Under the pieces are notes generated by a model, which saw only the letters and a list, made by a program, of their open reading frames with translations, had not been told where the DNA came from and did not search any database. A DNA stretch of 64,000 nucleotides from Apis mellifera. Its lineage: Eukaryota > Arthropoda > Insecta > Hymenoptera > Apidae. The stretch is from the NCBI RefSeq assembly GCF_003254395.2, contig NC_037639.1, forward strand, positions 9,290,501 through 9,354,500, read 5' to 3'. This document shows positions 13,700 to 28,001 of the stretch, piece by piece. The translations under genes and the position numbers were made by a program. Each line of letters starts with the position of its first letter. The stretch's first letter is position 1.

Positions 13700-16097
13700 T
13701 TGGAGCAAAGCCGTTAATTCGTACGTGTTGGTGTCAGCCAAGAACGGATAAGTGCGGCCAACGGAAGATATATATCTCCATTTAAGCGGAGATGGGACTT
13801 ACTCGTTAAAACCGGACCGGTCTTGCTCTCTTAATAAATTCTCCAGGCTTTGAGCCTGGCTATGAGCATGCGGGGGAATTATATTTCGAATCGATCACGA
13901 GCGAGCAAGTTTCTCTATCGTCCGCTGCTTTCGCGATCTCAAAGAGGGAATTCTTTGCTTCCCCCTCGTTGTAATTTAAATGGCCGTTCGTTAAAGTCGA
14001 AGGGGATTCGATGGATTGGAAAATAGGGAGCTTGACCAAAGGAATTAGCGTGATTTTATCGAAAGAATTAGAAAGAATAATATCATCGTAGGATTACTGT
14101 TATAGGATTAACGTTATTAGAAATTGGAGATAGCAGTTATGAGATAGCAATTAGAAGATCGATAATTGAGTTAGAGATTTCAGTGTTTAAAAGTGTTTAA
14201 CTGCTAATTCTTAAGGAGAACTTGATAGCTATTGTTATGCATATTAATTTCCAATCCAAGCAATCCTCTTGCTCCTCTTTTATCTACAAATTGCAAATAA
14301 TATATCAATGATCAAATGAAAAATGATCAAGAATTTGTACTTTTCAATATCATTACTTCGCCAAAATTTTCGAAAAAATCGAACGATGACGAATTAACTC
14401 TCGAAACATTTAACAGCTCGATTACCATCCCCCCTTTGCAAATAACGCCAATATCAAAGACCAATATCATTCGTCTTGCCACGAATTCTCGAAATAGAAT
14501 TTCGAGCCTATTCGAGTCCTTCCTTGACTCGCTAGGGAAGGATAAATTCCCGAGGAATAAAGAGGCACGAGCACAGTGAATCGATTTACATCGGTGATTC
14601 CCGCGGAGAGGAGAAGAGAGGGAGACCGTTTAATACGTTTCGTGCGTTCGGCCGATCAATCTCGCGTCGAGCTACTGCTACCAACCGGATTGATTTTGCC
14701 GCGGTCCTACGTGAAACGAATGGCTCAGTTTTGCCCAGTTTCCGACTGCTTGCGGCCATCGACACCGCCGTACGCGCACGTCCGCAAAATAGAAGCGTGT
14801 GCATCCGATAGAGGAGGAGCGGAGGGACCGTCCAAGTTTCTCCCTTCCGCCTCTCCGCGCAATCCATCATAATCGTAATTTTCATTCTCGACGGCCGTGA
14901 TTAGGCGACGCGATGGCGGTATAATATCGTGCAATGCTCGATTGATAAACAAGAAAATCGGACACCGTGTGTGCCGCCGTTCTACTAATTCAATTATGAT
15001 GCAAGTTACGGCTGATTATTATCGTATACGCTTCGCGAATACGAGATGATCCATCTATTCCACCGATTTAATGGATTTAAGGGAAGACGTAATGGAAGTG
15101 GTATATTGAACGAACGCGTTTAGATTTATTTAACAATATTTTAACAGGTTGAAGCTTCTAGATCTGGTATAAAAATCGATAAATTTTTAAAATTGCCGAA
15201 TGGAGGAATTACATTCTTTTCAAAGATTCTCATCGATTGTATTTGATAATTTTATCAATTAAAACTGAAAATAAGTGATACCAAAGTTGACTTTCTTCTA
15301 ATTACAATAAATTGTTGAAAAGAAGTGGATTGATGAAACGAAACATGGAATTTCTGAGGCGAGACATCTGAGGAGTCATCAACGGTTAAATGGATTCTGG
15401 GTTCGCAAACAATCTCGCGAGGCGAAGCCTCATAATCCTTTATGATCTCGATTAATGCCGAGAAACATTATACACGGATTTAGGGTGGCCCGTTAATTAT
15501 TCGAACTAAATTAAAGCTGTAATGAAGTTAACCCAAATTAGAATAAATCGTCTTCGTAATTCGTCCAGGCGCGTTGTTCACCCATCGCGTTAAGGCGAAA
15601 AGTTATTTCCAAATTGCGAATATGCAAAATGCCAACTCTGTCTTCCAGCTATATATTCTTTATCTTGTCCCCGATCTTCTGATAAATTAAGTTTTAAACG
15701 AGTAACTTTCTCGAAAATAGGAGCAAAGAAATCGTCGATAAACACTTTCAATAAAGTAAAACGAAAAATTCTCACCAATTTTATCACTTCGATAAAATCA
15801 AATTATTATTTTATCAAATCGATCGCCATCAAATTAGCGGCCAATTCAAAGGCAAGCCTGGTTCCATCGATTTATGAAACCGATCAGCCTCGTAGCTAAT
15901 TCGATTTCGACTCCTCTCCAACTTCTCCTCCGTCGAGGAGTTCTTCGAAATCGAGAAGAGAATCGGCTATCAAGAATCCTCTTTTCGATACAATACAAAA
16001 GAGAACGGAGTGAAAGCCAAATCCAACGTAACTCGCAACATACCTTTGAGTTATTCGTACACAGAGAAATTTTTTTCCATCGATTTTTCGATCAAAC

Positions 16098-16120
16098 ATT
16101 TTATTTTATTTTATTTTATT
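16098..16120. repeat. (TTTTA)n short tandem repeat
   Basis: Four to five copies of the pentamer TTTTA. Confidence 0.9.
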
Positions 16121-16676
16121 ACCGCTCATAACGGTTCACGGCACGAGATATAATGAAGCTCGTTGATAACGTTGATAACGAATTTATATTTATTGGACAG
16201 GATCCACACTCTCCTCGAGTTTGTTCGGAAATAAATATTTACCGGTTGTGGTGTTGGGCGTGAAAAAAAAAAAAAAAATAGAAATACTGCGCACCGGCTA
16301 GGAATGAGATTAATCGTGACACGGCTCGTTTGTTGATCGCTCTCTGTTGTCAAATAACGGAGATCATCGTTATCGATTCGATACGAAGAAATTATTATTA
16401 TTCGTGTTCGTTCTCGAGAATCATTTGATTTCGTTAAAATAAAGGATGGACGAAAATATATTGGAGGGAGGTGAAGATTATTCGTTAGAACGAAACGAGA
16501 AGAGAGAAGTTTCATTTTAGATTTCATTCGAGATTTGGAATAACAGTTTAGAGGCAATATCATCTGTTCGTTTCGCCGAGGCTTATTTTACGACCGGCTG
16601 TTTTACGACGGCGGTAAACTTATTTTCCATAATGCCGTCGCGATTTCGATGATAAACCGCGTTGGCAAAGACTCAA

Positions 16677-16710
16677 GGGTTTAATGTAATTCCGTGATTA
16701 CATTAAACCC
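16677..16710. repeat. perfect inverted repeat, 14-bp arms, 6-bp loop
   Basis: Arm GGGTTTAATGTAAT at 16677-16690, loop TCCGTG at 16691-16696, and the exact reverse complement at 16697-16710. It would fold into a stem-loop as RNA or a small cruciform as DNA. The stem is shorter than an animal microRNA precursor, and the flanking bases do not extend the pairing. Confidence 0.9.
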
Positions 16711-18040
16711 CGAGCAAGATCGCTTAATTTTAATTTATATTCTTTGCAAACGCGTGACAGAAAATTAGCTCTCTTAATCGTTCCTCCAAGTATCTTCACT
16801 CTTCCTAATACGTAGGAAAAGGACACGCCCTTTTGGAATAACCGCGTCGATCAATTGCTCGATCTCACAAGTCTTGGAAGGATTCTCTCCCTCGTCAGAG
16901 ATGTGTTCACGGTTCGCCGAATATACGAATTATTCGAAGATGGTAATTAACTAATAATAAGCAGATCCCCAGTGGGTGAAGAGGGACGATTGTTAGAGGG
17001 TGGAAACGATCCTAAGCAGTGGTGATTAATGCGTTACGATGAGGAGGCGGCGGGTAAGAATCGCTCCGAGCGATAATTCATCCGCCGCCCTGTAACCGGT
17101 CATAAATTATACAACACCGTATTTTCCGACCAACTGTGGAAGTCTGAAATATGATGGTTGTATCGTTAGCTGGGACAATTAACGGGGGGGACGCGGTTTA
17201 AAGGGTTTAAGCATTCGAAAGATTATATCTTGCTGTAACCCGATAAATCATAATTATGGAATTTGGATTATGACTTTTAATCCGTTCTTCGATATCGAAT
17301 CGTTCTCCCCACGATTAGTGGGTAAATTACACCGAAATTGAGCGAAATATACTGAAATTGAATGTATTGCGAAACGGAAGACGTAGAATTTCTTAGAAAA
17401 AAGTGATCGAACCGATCTGCATCGCATCATCTATTGACTTACGCCACTTATCTGTCAATTCTTTATTAACAATAGTAATGAATTGAAAATTTAATAATTG
17501 AATAAGTTAGATAATTTATTGTTCAAAACAATAATAATATGAAAACACGAATAAATGTTGAGTTCTTAACTAAATAATCGATCCAAGAAATCAATCTCAA
17601 TCGATCCAAAATTTACTAACGAATTAACAATCTAATTAATATTTCTCGAAGATTTGTCGAGAAGTTTTTCAAATAACTTCCACGAAACACGTATCCTTGC
17701 CGTGTAATGAACGCTCTACGACGACAGATGCAACCAACATCAATGGAAATCAGATCAATGCGGAATCGTGTAGGATACATTTCCAAAGTAATTAGGGATA
17801 CCGATATCGGCGATAGCCGGAGAATCCCTTCTGGATAATCGATTCTCCTTCTCCCCGTGGAGAAGTTGGAGGAAGGAAGCCTCCTTGGATCACTCTGGAG
17901 CAAAGTGTAGGCCTCTGATCGTGCAAAACGACCCTCTCGAAACAATCCAAATCTTAGATCGGAATCTGCTCGCGTTACGTGTTTAATCCGCGTAGAAATT
18001 CTGCGGAATCTGTGCGCGTTCATTTGCACTCTCCCTCCCT

Positions 18041-18056
18041 CTCTCTCTCTCTCTCT
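18041..18056. repeat. (CT)n microsatellite
   Basis: Eight CT units following CTCCCTCC. Confidence 0.9.
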
Positions 18057-19080
18057 TCTTATTCGCTATCTATCCATCTCTCGACTTTATTTCGGGCCAA
18101 ATCCAACGGGGCGTCGAGACTGAAAAACCTTGGGCCGCTCGCACGTCCGCCGGATGTTTCATTAAATTAAGAGACGGCCGAATAGGAACGCGATAAGAAT
18201 TCCACTTGGATCGTTTAACGACCACGATAGCCCAGTTCACGTCTTTCCCCCTCGCTTCTTTCACGGGCAAATCTGATTTCTTTCTCGGGGGATGTCTTTA
18301 TTTTCTTCGTTGAGTCGAGTAAAGGTCGTAGTTCGTGCGAGCAAGACGAGATTTTAGATTTTTAATTTTGGCGAAAATGGCGGAGTGGAGTGGTTTTTAG
18401 TATTCTGAAAAGATTCGACCTGGCGAGTTCGCCAAACGTTTTCTGTAACAAGTTGCTGCAATGTGTAAAATAAGGATTTGTATTTTATTTTTCTTTTTTT
18501 TAGAAAGAGCGGAATACCATCTACTTCACGTTTCGCACAGATGTAGAAGATTCTTTTCTCTTCCGTTTTAAAATTATTAAAAAATCGATCCATTCGAGAT
18601 ATCGCCATTTCTCACGAGGAGGGAAAGGAGGACAAATTGCTGTGGGTTTCAACAAGTTATATCGCACGATAAAATAACTCGTCAGCTAACTTTCCGCATG
18701 ATTTCCGGCTCGCCATTTTTTCCGTCCGCGACTTCTTCTTTTTCTTCGCAACGTCAAGTTGTTCCATCCAACTTTCCACCAGGAAATTTTTCCCAAAATC
18801 GTTTAATCTTCACACACGGTATCGAACGAGCTATGACATTTCCCAATTTTCCTGATCTGGCTCGCAATGCTAATTTTCCCAAATAAATCAAGATACGGTG
18901 TTTCCTCCCCTCGATATCCCCCAATCTTTATTTATTGCACTTTTTTTTCGTATTTCCATTCGGAATTTATCTTTCTCTCGACGTCGAGAACGGAATGGAA
19001 GAAAAACTGATGGGTGCGAAAGCATCGATCAGCATCACGCGTATGCCTATCGTTTATCGCTTCCGTTCCTCGTTTTTCGC

Positions 19081-19104
19081 CTCTCTCTCTCTCTCTCTCT
19101 CTCT
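19081..19104. repeat. (CT)n microsatellite
   Basis: Twelve CT units. The overlapping ORFs read Leu/Ser runs and are not real. Confidence 0.95.
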
Positions 19105-22100
19105 TCTTCCTTTTTCCTCTCAGGAAACTTCGACATCTCCTTTCTCCTTTCCGATCGGTGGAAACGGATTACGTTTTTTTAACGGCGTTCCATTAGTCTG
19201 ATGGGAAATATGTTTTAAGCCCGTGGTAGTAAGCCTTGCTTGCTCTGCCAATCTTTCAAAATTCGAAGGATTCGTGGAAAATTCGTTATTATCGGAAGGA
19301 TGTTGTACGAATTTTTATCTCTCTGCAAACTTTGAAGAATTAACTTTGATGGATCCTTTTTTTCCTTCAGATCAAGTAGAGGGAAGGTTCGATTAAATTT
19401 ACGGTGGATTTGATCTGTTTATTAGGAGCTAGATTTATCATTTTGATGATATTTTAAAATGGCGAAATAATGTACTCACTTTGTTCTCGTATTATCATAA
19501 TCTTCTTTGAGAGGAATGTATAATTAAAATATTAGTTGCAGGATTACTTGTAATGATGTAACATTCGTTAAAATTTTTAATCTTTTTGATTATTTATTTT
19601 CAGAAGGTCGATTTGTTAGTAATTTGTAATGGATGCCAAGTTCGTATTCTTTCCGAAAAAAAAAATTGAAAAATCTAGTATGGATCGAGGTATATTTGTC
19701 TTGTTCTGAAAGGATGATCGCAATGTTTTCTGAGAAAGAACATTGAAAGAAAATCTTTGATTTTAATCTCTTACATAAATTGAAGATATATTATCGAACG
19801 AATTCAAATGTTCAACAATTATAAATATTGCCGAGCTGATATTATTCGTGTCGTTAAATGAATTATTTGATTAAATTATTCAATTACATATTCTTTCATT
19901 TTTCTTTCCAATCAAATATTTCTACGTTCGACGATCGTTACATTTAAACTCGGCTTGAATAATCTATAAACAGTTCTGACGTTCCTGCGGCATCTTTGGA
20001 TCGAATCAGTCCGTTATTATTATCTTCTATCCCCCATCCGTTTCTCGTTCATCATCGACTTCTTTAATTTTTCACTCCGCTCGACGTCCATTCCCATCGA
20101 CGTCCGTGGAATATTCCCCCGGCGAAGGTGAAGCTTCTCTGAAGTTTATTTGTTGAAATAACACGCGAGATCGTGCATCGTTTAAATAAAAATTAAAGTT
20201 CGAAAGTGATCTCGCGTTATTCATCCGTCGATAAACGGACGGAAAATGTTCACGACTCAACTTAAAAAGTTCTCGTTTCGAATGCGAGCGTAGCCATCCA
20301 TCGATCAATCTTGCTTTACTTTAACAACTCGGAAATTCGAGCCTTTTCGAGCCTTTCAAACTTTTTATCTTTATTTATATTAAGAAACTTGATATCGAGC
20401 GATTGAATTAAAAACTAAAGGCCCATAAAAGTTTGTAAACCATGCGTGAATTCTGATTCAATTGAGCAGGTTTTTTTTAAAAATATTTCTTGAAATTTTT
20501 TGAATAAATTCTCGGGAATGGTTTGGTTGAAACGATCAAAACAGAATTCAGAAAAATGGCGTTGCAGATGCATAATGAACTCGTATAAAATTGGAATAAT
20601 CATAGAAAATTAATTCTGACCGACTGTAATGAAATTTCAAGTGGTCGAGAGAGAGAGTTGACACTATTCTCGCGCTATTTCCACGATATTTTATTCCTTC
20701 CTTTTTTTTTGTCTTCGTGTTGACTTAAACGCGCGGTAGAGAATGTCGGACGATTTTTTACTATTATCGCCCGTTATTATTCTCATCCCGTTGATACCAA
20801 GTGTTATATTATCCCGTGGAACAAGGGATATCGGATAAAACAGTCGCGTAATATTTCGTTTTGCAAATAAAATTCCTGGTACGCGATCTCTTCGCTCGCT
20901 CGAAGAGGAGATCGACGTTCGTCGTTGGCTTCCTCCTCTCCTCCCTCATTGTTCTCCATGCTAATATTATAGAGAAAATGCTTTTGCGCATTCCTCTTTC
21001 ATTGTACTTCTTTTATATATATATAAATATCAGAAATATTAAAATCTGGAAATGAGATAATTTGAAGATAAGAATTAATAATAGCAAAATTCGATTCGAA
21101 GGAAATATATGCGTATAAAAATGTATAAAAATTATTAAATTCGTGGTCGTAATTCTCGATAAAAAAATTTTTCATCTCTGGTTTAAATCAAGATTGGTGA
21201 TTTATAAACATGATATTGTAAGATGGTTAAAGCTCGGGAGATCATTTTTCATTGATACGGACAAGATTGTTTTCCGTTTTTCAATTCTTTATATACTAGT
21301 CCTTGGAGAAGCGTATTTTAAAAGTGATTCCACAGCCATCGTTATTTATATCCTCCGCAGGGGCAAATCGATCGATCGGTGATGCCTTATTGGCGCCCTA
21401 TCGAATTGTTTCTACAACTCGTCCCAGACGAGTTCTATTCTTCCTTATCTTCCCAGAGATCCTCGGGAAAAAAATGGTATATCTGGTGAATTATTTCGCA
21501 ATTATCAAATGGCAAAAAAAAAAAGTGGAGAAAATTTTTTTGAGGAAATAATGAGAGAGATGGAATTCAATGCAAAGTATTTAATATTTTTTTCTAATTA
21601 TAATTATATTGGAAATTCTAAAACGAAAGAACTAAGAATAACCATATGGTATATAATATATTGTGATGGATATTGTAAAAGAGTTAATAAAAAAAAAGGA
21701 AGGAAAAAATTTTAAATACGAGTCAGCGTGAGTTGGAACGAAACTACAATTTGTATAAAAACATAGTACGAAGTCCAGAGTTTATAGATCTATTTCCGTT
21801 AAAATATTTGCACATTTATTTGCAACCAGAATCGACTTCCTTCCTTCATCAATCCAGTTTTGCTTCTGCTATACTCGATACACATTGCTATACTTTTATT
21901 ATATATCTCTCTCTCCTCGTAAATAATAAGAAATAAATTTTCTCCTACAATACGAGATGATAAAATTTTCCAAAAGATTCCGTAAAACCGATATTGATAT
22001 ATAATATTTTTAAAAAGAGAAGCTTGAATGCTTCTTCTTCTTGTTGCTCCTTGGTTATCTTTGAAATGATCGAAATCACGAAGAAATAACAAATATAGAG

Positions 22101-22611
22101 ACAATAATAACAGGAACAAAGGAAAGCATTACGGTTGTCGAGAATTTATTTCTATCTTTTTATTCAATCTATTACACAAATATTTCCTTTTCGAATATCC
22201 TCTTCGAAAAGTTATTGGGAAAAAAGAGAATTCTCGGAACTCCATTCGATGTAAAAAGATAAATTTGAAGACAAAAAGAAAAAAGGAAACAATAACAGTG
22301 AGTGAGATAAAAATGATTGGACAACAAGATTACGACGTTGTACCTTTAAGTAAGATCTTTTTGTTCCTTCGTAAAACTTTCGCCATCGGGGTAGATTTTT
22401 ATATCACCCTTTAAGATGTTACGTTACGTTGGTGTTGGTCGAACAATCGAAAAGAAAATTGCAACGTTAAATCAATACTTCCTGTCTCGATACTTGTTGT
22501 GCGTATTTGATATCATTGAATCAAATTCTTATTGTTATTTTCACAAGCGTGACGAAGCTTCCCTTTGATTCGATCAGATCGGAATTGCAATTGGAATAAA
22601 GACGTTTCCGA

Positions 22612-22875
22612 TTAAACACGGTTAGATAAATTGAGATCACGTGTTGCCAGATAGCCAGCAAGTATACTAGATCCACGTATGGTTGCACTAAGTAGAATAG
22701 ACCAATGTATAGCCAGAGTACAATAGGACATCCGGAGAGTGAAACAGGATTGCACGAACACAGCCAGTTGGTAAAGTAGAATATAACCGTACATGGTCCA
22801 CCGGTGTTTCAATGGAATGGAATACTCAACAAGTAGATTGTATTCGTCCACAATTGCAAAATAATACACAAACAC
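22612..22875 (-). pseudogene. possible membrane-protein exon relic (unidentified)
   Basis: A minus-strand open frame of about 87 codons, with an in-frame stop shortly upstream and no ATG at its head (it opens at GTG). The peptide is less biased than its neighbours and contains two hydrophobic stretches, one around YGYILLYQLAVFVQSC and one around HWSILLSATIRGSSILAGYL. A hydrophobic segment preceded by a Pro/aromatic loop is reminiscent of insect odorant or gustatory receptors, which often leave single-exon relics in bee genomes. I cannot match it to any family with certainty. It may be a chance ORF, a dead receptor fragment or part of an old transposon. Confidence 0.2.
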
Positions 22876-25800
22876 AATGGAAGAAGCGTATCATCGTGCG
22901 GAGCGAAACAATAATAATCCGATGAAGCAACGTTTCAAACAAAACTTCTGATTCTAATTATCTAGAAAATTACAGGAAAATATTGTCACGCACTTACTTA
23001 GTGACCACTATTATCTCGTCACAACGTGTCTACGTTACTTCATTTGTAAATATGAATTTTGAAATATCTATTATTACTGTTAAGTAAAAAATCCTCAAAA
23101 ACAAAAATAAAGCTTTTCGATCCAAGTGACAGGGAAAATTTAATAATTGAAGCATTATATTATTCATTGTTCAAAAAAGTTATTAAACTGTTAAAGATTA
23201 TAATACCTACGAAGAGATTATTATTGCTCAAAGACAAATTTCTCTCTGTTTCAGAAATTTTTAATTACTTTTTCAACGGGGTTAACCCCTTCCAACCCCC
23301 AATTCTTCGATCTTTCCTCGGCTAAACTAGAAAAGATCGATGTACCAATTCGATTAAAGAACTTTATCTCAAGCCTTCTTAATCCCTCCCGAACTTCATC
23401 AAACCGATACCGCCCACTCACGACCGTATCTCTTGGGGGTGAATTATTTTTCCAAGATCTCTTTCTCCTCGTCGTAACAGCTTCACTTCAGAGAGGAGGA
23501 GAGGGAAGGTCACTTTCGCTGACCCTTATCCTCCCCTTTCCCGGCGGGGAAAGATTTTACCGCCTGATTCAGACTTCCCTCCCCACCCTTCTCGCGTTGA
23601 ATTCTTGTTTCCACCATCGTCGTCGTCCTTTTTTTTTTTTTTTCCGTCTTCTATCCCCCGATGGAATGTTTCCTCCCCAACTGAAACGCGCCAACGAATG
23701 TGCCTCGTAACGAGCAACGCGTTTTCCACGCGTGAAAGAAGAAAGTTTCCATCCGTGAAAAGCCTCGGATGGAACTTGTCCTTGAAAGAACCACCCTTCC
23801 CTCCCCACACCCGTTCGACAAGTTTACCTCACCGTCGTCGAACGATCGTTGAATTTAATTATCAAACTACTGGTGAAGGAGAGGAGAAGGAAGGGGAGGT
23901 CGACTTCTCTCTCCTCGACTTTTCCATTCGTCCACCCGGTTTTGTGGTCGGAGCTACGATTAGAGTTGGCACGAAATTGTTGAATATGTTAACCGACAAG
24001 GGGAGGGGAGGGGAGGGTTAGGTGAGCCCGTAATTAAATCGCGGGGAGGGGGACAAAATGGGGCAGCGAGACAATGACGAAATAAGTCAGCCGAGGGGAT
24101 TTAAGCGGCGCGAAAGTTTGCCGGGGCGCTTTTCGAAAGTTGCCTTTCCATTCCGGGCAAACTTTCTAACAATTGCTCCTCAGATTTGTGTTCTTTTTAC
24201 TTATTTATTTTCTTCTCTCTCTCTTTTCTCTGTGTTTTATGCGTTTGTTTCGCTACGTTTGGAAAATATAAATATAATACGAAGGCTGAAACTTGACTTT
24301 TCGTCGCGAGTATGGAATGTTTTTTTTTTTTTTCTTGATACTTTTCGAAGATCAGAAGCATACAGGGCGTGTAATAACTGAATTTGGAAATAAGAAATTC
24401 ACGGCATGAGTGAGTTTTGTCACATTCGAGATTAGAGTGTGAATAAGGAATGGTGTAGCACGGTCGTGGCAGAAGTTTTGGGTCTGAAAACGTGACCAGA
24501 AAATATCTGGACGCGTTATAAAAATGTAGGTTTTTTCGAAGCGACTGTAAACTAGAGAAAAGGGGGCGTGAAAAGTGTGTTGTAAAAATTTTTATTCGAC
24601 CATGCATATTACACGTATAGAATCGTATACGCGAGGCGACAAATTTGCTTAAATAATTCGTTCGTTGCAATTGTATCGAATCTCACGAATCAAGTAATAT
24701 TTGAATATTTTATTTAAATCGGGGGACATCGTTAATAAAGAAGAGAGGAAAGAAAAATATTGTTTGGCGTTGCGCGCGTAATGAATCGAAGACGGTTTAC
24801 AATCGCTAGCCGCTCGCTTCGCGACGTGAACACGGAGGGAATTTCCGGGATCACGTTTGCGATCTATCAACGGAAGCGTAAGACGGTGGGAGTGTTCCGG
24901 AAGAAGTGTAACAGGGTCGACCTCATTTTTATTCCCACCGCGGGGAGCTCGGACCGTGAAAACTTCTTCTTCTTCCACCGGTGCTTTTAATAAACGTAAT
25001 AGAGTGTAAAGCTTAGAGATAAGGTCCGCGCGCAACTCGAGACATCATCCACGCTCCGTTCCACCCTCCTGATCTGACGCCGCTTAAAATTTCCCCTCGA
25101 GCAGCCACTTTCGATAGAAGTAGCTTGCTCTCCCACCCGTCGTAATTAAGAAATTTTTCCTTTCGAAATAATCGCTCGGTTACGAAAATTACGTGCGACA
25201 AATTTTGACATGATTCGCTGGAAGATTGTGTATATAATAAAAAAGAAAGTAATAACGTTGATTTATTCGAAATTGTGATAAATTTTGGAAAGGTTTGAAA
25301 GAGGAAGATTTCTTTGCGAAAAATTCATATACGGATAAATTTTAAACGGATTCATTTTGTATGTAGGAAACGAATAAAAACGGTAATGAAAGGAAGGGAA
25401 AATCGACAATGCCAGTTTCGTCGACGCTTATATTTCTTATCACGGAAGTAGGAAAAACAAAATAAATATTCAACAGGCCAGGCTCGTTCGAATAAAAACG
25501 TGCAGCTTCGGCAAAAGTTAAATAAGTGGTAGCCGGAAGTTAGTTACGGGGAAACAAGCAGGCGCAATGCAAATCCATTTTCGCGCTTATCGAGAGCTTC
25601 GTTAATTTCCATACGACCGCCTCTGAATCTGATTATTTTTCATTTTCACCTACACACCTTCCCTCCAAAATTATCTTACGAAATCTCTAATTTGTTTAAT
25701 GCTATTTGAACGTCTAATAACTAAAATTAAATCAATTTTATAAAAGTTACGTGACATTTTGTGTTCAAAATTACTTTTGAAATTATTTCAATTACTCGTT

Positions 25801-27221
25801 TCTGTAATAATTTTTTTTCACGCTTCTTCCAGATTTACTCTCACAAGCAACGAGATCGTTAAACAATTCGTCTTTACGAAATTATATTAATAAATTTTCA
25901 TCTACATATAAAATATAATTTTTCCAGTAAAAAAATTTATCGCGATACTTTCGTATGATATATAATTATTGACAAATGATTGCAAATCCTCTTTTATTTA
26001 TTTTCTTTTCTACATTTTGTACAGAATAAGATAGGATACTTTCGAGGGATGGTGTATCATCTATCCTCTCTGCTTTCGATGTCACTTCTCTCCCCTTGCC
26101 GATTTTATTTCTCCCGGAAATGAAGCACAGCCGAATACAGGATAGAATTAAACGCGACACGGGGCCGCCAACTTCCGTTTTTCCCTGAGGCGCGGGCGGA
26201 AAATAATATCCGGCACATCCTGTTGCTCCGTCTTCCGCCGTCTCGTATAAATTTCGCATTACGCCCCTGCACGCTCGAATGCGGGAATCCGATTGAATTT
26301 TCCGACTAATCCAGATTATACTTTAACATCGGCCGTCACTGGCGTGGTAACAAGATTTACGTTTAATTTCGTTCGATCCATGTTTGAACGTTGTCGAGTT
26401 GACCGAATCGAGAAAGAATAATTGTATCGGATTCGAATTCGAAAAGTAACCCGATCTAGGACGATGTGTAATCGTTCTCGAGAAGAGGATAATTACAAAC
26501 AATATGTTTAATTCTGGAGAAAATATATAAAATGGTTGAACGATTTCTTGCAACTATTCGTGATAATATTAAAATATTTATTTACGATACAAATCGTAGA
26601 TAAATCTTTCGAATAGAGAATATGAAATGAATATTATCTGAAAATACAATCTGAAAATAATATGGGGGGAGAGTAAAAGGATGAGAGGATTAGAAAATGA
26701 TATGAAAAGACAACGTACCTCGCGATTTTACGATACGATACGATATCGAATCGTGATACGATACGAGGGAAAATTTCAAATTTCTTGACGAGCTAACGAA
26801 TTCTCCAATTCCTCGTATATATACATATCCAATTCCGATAACTGAAATACAGGCAGAAAATCGGAATAGGAGGGAGCCTCGAGGAAGTTGAATTCAGCCC
26901 ACTTATCGAATTCCCTTGGTATTTACCTAATTTTTCCATTGGCGATCCGCGGGAATATTTTCCGACCACTGTCAATAATGGCCGGGGACGGAGGGGGAGG
27001 GGAGTAACGAAATCATCCGCGCGAACAAGTTCCTCCTACTCTTCCCTCCCCTCAAATTTTCCATTCAATAACTGATTTAATGGCGAATCGATTTAATTGT
27101 ATCCGCGGCGAGCGAATCATCGATTTCTCACGGTTCTCCCTTTTCAATCCTCTTCTTCTCCATCCTTTTCCTCCCTCTAGGGAGGACGTAGGAAAAATTT
27201 TTCACGCGTGGAAACTGTTTA

Positions 27222-27524
27222 TTATCAAATTGTTGAATTCATGTATATGTTTATACGAAATCGAAATCAATATCTCATTTTTCTCGAATTCTATATCGAA
27301 CGTTAATCAATTATTTTTTACTTGGAAAATGTATTCGTGTAAAATTATAATATCGTTTCACAGTTAACAGATTTTATCAAATTGTTGAATTCGTGTATAT
27401 GTTTATACGAAATCGAAATCACGCTTCTGGATCAATATCTTATCTTCTCGAGCTATATATCGAACGTTAATCAATTATTTTTTACTTGGAAGATGTATTC
27501 GTGTAAAATTATAATATCGTTCAA
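27222..27524. repeat. tandem duplication, two ~140-150 bp copies
   Basis: Copy 1 (about 27222-27360) begins TTATCAAATTGTTGAATTC and ends TAATATCGTTTCA. Copy 2 (about 27374-27524) repeats this with a few substitutions and one internal length difference of about ten bases after GAAATCGAAATCA. The repeat starts are 152 bp apart. The copies are AT-rich and non-coding. Confidence 0.9.
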
Positions 27525-27930
27525 CGGATTTAATTATTTTCTTCTAGTCTGATTAATTTAGCGTGCAAATGACGACTTTACCGTGTAAACATTAATGCTC
27601 AAAGTTCCATCGTTGATAATTATCTCTTTGCTCGCTTTGATGCACGCTGGAAATCAAGATATTCAAATTCGCAAAAATTTTTTATAAAAATATCGTTCCA
27701 CTTTAATTAACTCGTTACGGGAAGATTTGAAGGAAAAGAAAAAATTATTCTTGCTAGCGCAAAAATTCGCGTTTAACGTTTCGCGCGAATGGCAGTGAAA
27801 CTTGCGTTTAATTATTATCTGCTACCTCTCTCTCTCTCCCTTGATTAATTCACCGTCACGGGAAAATGGAGACGAAACAGGATAGTATCGCATTTTGCGA
27901 AAACGATCTCGAGTAACAATGCATCGTGTC

Positions 27931-27997
<67 letters not shown>
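27931..27997. repeat. (GA)n microsatellite, longest in the window
   Basis: About 67 bp of almost pure GA, with one GAAAGA interruption near the start. ORFs on either strand here are Arg/Glu or Leu/Ser runs. Confidence 0.97.

Positions 27998-28001
<4 letters not shown>

Noticed and set aside
17616..18029. 137-codon minus ORF
   Set aside because: Arg/Ile/Ser-rich with no recognisable motif; no supporting signals.
24197..24670. 157-codon minus ORF
   Set aside because: AT-biased peptide, no domain, no splice context, and overlapping plus ORFs. Likely chance.
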